Origin: Fusobacteriota bacterium
Lineage (GTDB): Bacteria; Fusobacteriota; Fusobacteriia; JAPLKR01
Length of the DNA stretch: 10,574 bases
Direction of reading: 5' to 3'
Assembly: GCA_026387965.1 (NCBI GenBank)
Contig: JAPLKR010000046.1
Location: 1-10,574 of the forward strand
The notes beneath the pieces were generated by a model that worked only from the letters and a program-made list of their open reading frames with translations, was not told where the DNA came from and searched no databases. The translations under genes and the position numbers were made by a program. The first letter of the stretch is position 1. Each line of letters starts with the position of its first letter. Shown here piece after piece: positions 7,321-10,574 of the stretch.

Positions 7321-9216
7321 TTATCTTTTTGTATATTTTCTTGGCTCTCTCAGTGGGTTAAATTCTCGTCCATCCCCTTCATAAAATTTTCCAAAAAACT
7401 CTATATATTGTAAACGGCTTGCGTGAATGTACGCCCCTAAAGTATTAATCAAAATATTAAATGTATGCCCTATAATCATCACAATAATAAAAAGTACCAC
7501 TGAGATAATCGAAAATCCAAAAAGAGTTGCTATCGTATTAATAACCGTTGCAATGATTCCCGTGGCAAGACCTAATGCTAAAATTCTTGAATATGAAAGA
7601 ACATCACTTAAATACCCTGTTATTCCATAAAGGCTCAAAAGACCAATGAGTAGACGTTTGATGATGTTTTTCTCTCTGCGTCCTTGAGTGACTATAAGCC
7701 CCAAAGCACCTATAATAGCCACATACATTCCTACCTTTTGAATAGTTGGAAAAAAAAGTAAAAGCACCCCTGCTAAAAACAGAATCCAAAATCCCACATC
7801 GAAAAGTGCGCTACTATACTCCCTCTTAAGAATATGCCCCCACCCTTTTAGTAGCAGTCCCACTAAAAGATGAAGCATGCCAAGTACACAGCAAATGACT
7901 AGAAGTTTCATAGGGTCTCTCACGGGGTCAAACCAAATGGCCAAATTCCATTCTGGACGTTTTGTTGCAAGTTGAAGGAGATTGCCCCACCAACTTCCAA
8001 AAAGTGCCCCAAAGACAATAGTTGATATTCCGCAATAAAAGAGTATCTTAACCATTTTATGTGTTGTCCCAGATATTCCCTTTTGTCTGAGCAAAAAAAT
8101 GGTCACAAGGGTTATAATCACCCCATACCCTGCGTCTCCAATCATCATACCAAAAAAGACAACAAAGAAGAACGAAAGGAAAAAATTTGGGTCAATTGAC
8201 TTGTATTTAGGCAGACTATACTGCTTAGTAATCGTTTCAAAATTTGTCGAAAAACGATTATTTGAGAGCAACGTTGGTGGTGTATCACCCTCCTGTACGC
8301 ACTCACTCTTCATACTCACACCTAAAGAGTTTACGAGATTTTCTAGCACTTTCTCATCCATTTTGGCTATCCACCCTTGTAAAATAAAGGTGTATTCTAG
8401 CGAGTATAGCTTATCTTTGGCGCTCTCTTGTTCCATCTGAATTTTTACATAGTCACACGCTTTTTCAAAAAGTTCAATACCTTTTGCATACTCTTTAAAT
8501 TTTTCTTCAATAACTTGCTTATCTTTGAAAAGTTCTGCTAAATGTTCCTCTTCACTTCTCACTATCTCTTTAACGCCAACACCAAATGGATAGTGTGAAA
8601 AATTCGCCACATTAGCCTCTTGCTTTTTTAACATCTCGATTATCTCGGCTTCCACTTCACGGTGAAAAATTAGCGCAAAATATCCCCCTTGAGATTTGAC
8701 TGGAATCTCTCGATACTCACATAGTTTTATCTTTTCGCTCTCGAATTTCAGTTTATTTTCAACCTCTTTAAAATTTCCTACGATGAACTGGCAGTGATTT
8801 GAATTATAGTGAAGAGGAATCTCTAACCCCTCGTAGCACTTTATGCCCAATATAGTGCTTTCACATTTTTTTATCTCTACAAGTAGTTGATCGTAGAGCA
8901 ACGATAATTCTAAACACGTTTCACCTTTTCTAACTGCCTCATCATATACAACTTTCCAGGTCTCTGCTTCAAAATTCATCGACAAAGCTTGATAAAAGAT
9001 CGTTTTTTTTCGAGTATCATAAGTTTGTAAATGTTTTAAAATGCGCCCAAAGTTTTCATAAGCACTTTTGGCTCTCTCACTAAGTAAACTATTTGATTTT
9101 TTTTTTACACACTCAATTTGTTCAACACACCCAAATTTCATCAACGCTTCAATGCATTTCTCCTTTTGAGTTACCATTCCTAATAGTGTGACTTTTCTCA
9201 TCTCAACGATCGCCAT
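7321..9216 (-). CDS. atpI: V/A-type ATPase membrane stator subunit I (eukaryotic a homologue)
   Basis: Forms the two ion half-channels beside the K ring and anchors the peripheral stalks. The 631-residue length is typical. Residues 1 to about 340 are the cytoplasmic domain: MRKVTLLGMVTQKEKCIEAL opens the usual beta-alpha module, two coiled-coil stretches follow (about 45-120, 220-270) and ILQGWIAKMDEKVLENL (278-294) is a family landmark. The C-terminal half has about eight membrane helices (starting near 343, 386, 437, 471, 495, 522, 540 and 570). Motifs include FFGMMIGDAGYG (354-365), FGALFGSWWG (402-411) and LSYSRILALGLA (540-551), whose Arg544 is the predicted stator arginine facing Glu137 of K. 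The ending is RLQYIEFFGKFYEGDGREFN. ATG at 9216 has GAGGG 7 nt upstream and overlaps the end of the G/H candidate by 14 nt. An alternative ATG at 9201 would lose five residues. Confidence 0.96.
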   Translation of the reverse strand: MAIVEMRKVTLLGMVTQKEKCIEALMKFGCVEQIECVKKKSNSLLSERAKSAYENFGRILKHLQTYDTRKKTIFYQALSMNFEAETWKVVYDEAVRKGETCLELSLLYDQLLVEIKKCESTILGIKCYEGLEIPLHYNSNHCQFIVGNFKEVENKLKFESEKIKLCEYREIPVKSQGGYFALIFHREVEAEIIEMLKKQEANVANFSHYPFGVGVKEIVRSEEEHLAELFKDKQVIEEKFKEYAKGIELFEKACDYVKIQMEQESAKDKLYSLEYTFILQGWIAKMDEKVLENLVNSLGVSMKSECVQEGDTPPTLLSNNRFSTNFETITKQYSLPKYKSIDPNFFLSFFFVVFFGMMIGDAGYGVIITLVTIFLLRQKGISGTTHKMVKILFYCGISTIVFGALFGSWWGNLLQLATKRPEWNLAIWFDPVRDPMKLLVICCVLGMLHLLVGLLLKGWGHILKREYSSALFDVGFWILFLAGVLLLFFPTIQKVGMYVAIIGALGLIVTQGRREKNIIKRLLIGLLSLYGITGYLSDVLSYSRILALGLATGIIATVINTIATLFGFSIISVVLFIIVMIIGHTFNILINTLGAYIHASRLQYIEFFGKFYEGDGREFNPLREPRKYTKR

Positions 9217-9454
9217 AGATAACCCTCGAACATGCTATTTCTATATCTTCACTTGAAATGGTTAAAGGTGCGTGTAATAATTTCATATTCATCACCTTAA
9301 CATGCACCATCTCATTTTCGAATGCTTTTGAATTCTCCTGCTCAATTACTCGAAGTTGAAGGGAGAGAGCTTTACCTCTCTCTGCATAAGCTAACTTTAT
9401 AGACTCTGTTTCATTTTTTAGGTGCTCTTCAAGCTTTAAGCGTCTATTTTTCAA
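9203..9454 (-). CDS. Probable V/A-type ATPase peripheral-stalk subunit G/H, 5' end interrupted (apparent TTG start)
   Basis: First gene of the operon, directly before I, where archaea, Thermus and Enterococcus encode the stalk partner of E. The 83-residue product is a charged, Glu/Lys/Leu-rich helix (RRLKLEEHLKNETESIKLAY, then ERGKALSLQLRVIEQENSKA), consistent with a coiled coil; it ends IEIACSRVIYGDR, like the helix ending of G/H proteins. Sequence conservation is weak and the call relies mainly on position. The only available start in the uninterrupted frame is TTG at 9454, which has no Shine-Dalgarno. The same frame runs upstream through a TAA (9475-9473) to ATG 9511, which has a strong G-rich ribosome binding site. 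Without that stop the protein would be about 102 residues, close to normal family length. Either the gene carries a nonsense mutation or translation restarts 18 nt after the stop. Confidence 0.6.
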   Translation of the reverse strand: MKNRRLKLEEHLKNETESIKLAYAERGKALSLQLRVIEQENSKAFENEMVHVKVMNMKLLHAPLTISSEDIEIACSRVIYGDR

Positions 9455-9472
9455 CCGTAGAGTTTGTAAATT

Positions 9473-9511
9473 TTAAAACTCTTGAATCGACTCTACCCAA
9501 TTTTTTTGCAT
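9473..9511 (-). other. Twelve-codon frame upstream of G/H: likely original N-terminus or coupled leader peptide
   Basis: AGGGGGGG (9521-9514) precedes ATG 9511, which encodes MQKNWVESIQEF and then TAA at 9475-9473. It is in the same frame as the 83-residue G/H product, with only six sense codons (N-L-Q-T-L-R) between the stop and the TTG at 9454. A single T-to-A change (TAA to AAA) would join them. The placement of the only good ribosome binding site argues that this ATG is the true initiation site of the operon. Confidence 0.6.
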
Positions 9512-9520
9512 ATCCCCCCC

Positions 9521-9556
9521 TGTATATAATATGATAAAATTTATATTACTTACCAA
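9521..9556 (-). promoter_or_regulatory. Weak promoter candidate for the ATPase operon
   Basis: Only 34 nt separate the transglycosylase stop codon from the ATG at 9511. Within and just before this gap are TTGGTA (9556-9551) and TATTAT (9531-9526), with a 19-nt spacer longer than ideal, in very AT-rich sequence. A start here would leave a very short leader. Co-transcription from an upstream promoter beyond the window is at least as likely. Confidence 0.25.
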
Positions 9557-10574
9557 CACTGCCCTCTACTAATGGACTTGTTACAACAGGTGGAAGCGTT
9601 AAATATTTTCCAACCATATTTGTGTCACTATAGTATAGTCGGTTATATTTATCATAATTATTGATGATTTTTCTTACATAGTTTTGTGTCTCTTGATAGG
9701 GAATATCACTATCACGAAGGGTAGGGTTCTCTTTCTCCCACCGTGAAACTGCCCCTGGTCCCGCATTATACGCCGCTGCTACCTTCAAGATATTTCCATT
9801 GTAACGGTTCATTAATTTTTCAAGATTTTGACTGCCTAAATCAATATTGTATCCAGCGGTAAGAAGCTTATCTCTCGTAACTCCCGTATCATACCCCTTC
9901 GCCGTTGGAAGCGTTAGCTGCATCAATCCATACGCAGACGCTGGAGAACTGGCGCCTCTATTAAAGGAGCTCTCTTGACGAATAATAGCATAGATAAGGG
10001 ACGGAGGCAGATCAGTTTTTTTTGCTGCTGCTGCAACTTCTTGAGAGTAATAGTTTGGAAAAATAAGTGGTACAAAATTTGAATAAGCGTAAATTGTTCT
10101 GAAATGTTTAATCGCTAAATTGAGCGAACTCGCATATTTTTCTTGAGCGTTGTATATTTGAGTTTGAAGGTATACAAAGTAGAAAATATTTTGACTTTCA
10201 AGTCCACTATTTTGAAGTAACATATTTGCCCCCACATAAAATTTCATACTTAAGAGCGCCTCAATTTGAAGCGTTAAACTCTTATACTCACTTCCTACTT
10301 TTTCAATAGGATAATTATTAATAGGAGCAGAAATGCCTAAATTCTCTAACGCATACTCATAATAATAGCTATTGAGATTATACTTTATGATCTCTTGAAG
10401 GTATTTTTGATTCTTTGTAGCGGTATACTCTTGAAAACGATAATACGCACATAAATCAAGTGTCGGGTACGCTCTCATTATCTTTTGCTTGGTCTCATTA
10501 GCTAAACTCGCTTGTCCACTTTTTTCATAGCACTCGATCAACATCTCTAGTGAACTATTATCTGACTGTTTGAT
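9546..10574 (-). CDS. Soluble lytic murein transglycosylase (SLT domain), 5' end outside window
   Basis: Cleaves the MurNAc-GlcNAc bond of peptidoglycan with formation of 1,6-anhydroMurNAc, in the periplasm or at the wall. The frame stays open to the right edge (ten codons before the first visible ATG at 10544), so the N-terminus, including any signal peptide, is missing. Counting from that ATG, about 1-165 is helical and rich in Tyr and Ala/Leu, like the superhelical repeat domain of Slt70-type enzymes. The SLT domain covers about 170-300: PPSLIYAIIRQESSFNRGAS holds catalytic Glu191, then SAYGLMQLTLPTA (203-215), AAYNAGPGAV (257-266) and ETQNYVRKIINNY (285-297). It ends in a short Pro/Val-rich tail. 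It is 34 nt upstream of the ATPase operon on the same strand. No defect is visible. Confidence 0.92.
   Translation of the reverse strand: MKQSDNSSLEMLIECYEKSGQASLANETKQKIMRAYPTLDLCAYYRFQEYTATKNQKYLQEIIKYNLNSYYYEYALENLGISAPINNYPIEKVGSEYKSLTLQIEALLSMKFYVGANMLLQNSGLESQNIFYFVYLQTQIYNAQEKYASSLNLAIKHFRTIYAYSNFVPLIFPNYYSQEVAAAAKKTDLPPSLIYAIIRQESSFNRGASSPASAYGLMQLTLPTAKGYDTGVTRDKLLTAGYNIDLGSQNLEKLMNRYNGNILKVAAAYNAGPGAVSRWEKENPTLRDSDIPYQETQNYVRKIINNYDKYNRLYYSDTNMVGKYLTLPPVVTSPLVEGSVGK

Noticed and set aside
7427-7789. Plus-strand frame 7427-7630 and off-frame minus frame 7604-7789 inside subunit I
   Set aside because: Both are shadows of the membrane-helix coding region with biased base composition.
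8099-8440. 113-codon open frame on the plus strand opposite subunit I
   Set aside because: It lies antisense within a clearly conserved gene, has no ribosome binding site and its translation shows no protein-like motif; a reverse-strand shadow.

Overview
This AT-rich bacterial window is dominated by one complete V/A-type (archaeal-type, rotary) ATPase operon on the minus strand. Read in the direction of transcription, from high to low coordinates, the genes are: a candidate peripheral-stalk subunit G/H (9454-9203), I/a (9216-7321), K/c (7117-6650), E (6643-6056), C/d (6063-5098), F (5105-4803), A (4720-2948), B (2954-1578) and D (1576-935). This is the classical H-I-K-E-C-F-A-B-D order of archaea, Thermus and several bacteria. 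Genes overlap by a few bases or nearly abut, except for two AT-rich gaps, before K (203 nt) and before A (82 nt). The proteolipid K carries the full set of residues that coordinate Na+ in the Enterococcus hirae enzyme, so the complex is predicted to be a Na+-coupled ATPase.

Upstream of the operon, on the same strand and only 34 nt from the first ATG, is the 3' part of a soluble lytic transglycosylase gene (SLT domain). It runs off the right edge. Downstream of subunit D lie a small 44-codon ORF with a good Shine-Dalgarno sequence and a perfect 18-bp hairpin (611-650), which can terminate transcription from both sides.

The left 650 bases are accessory in character. They hold the 3' end of an IS30-family transposase at the window edge, then a lipoprotein gene with an intact promoter, ribosome binding site and terminator. 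Its frame is broken twice, each time at an A6 tract that is one A short.

The transglycosylase and the lipoprotein signal suggest a cell-walled bacterium, probably diderm. The sequence does not let me name the genus. The V-ATPase is probably horizontally distributed, as usual in bacteria.

The least ordinary points are: (1) the G/H gene has an in-frame TAA at codon 13 just after its only well-placed Shine-Dalgarno and ATG, leaving a TTG restart as the apparent start; (2) the doubly frameshifted lipoprotein; (3) cryptic short reading frames in the two operon gaps, one of which overlaps the subunit A start as ATGA. No wholly new multi-gene system is evident: the main body is a recognisable, nearly intact ion-translocating ATPase.
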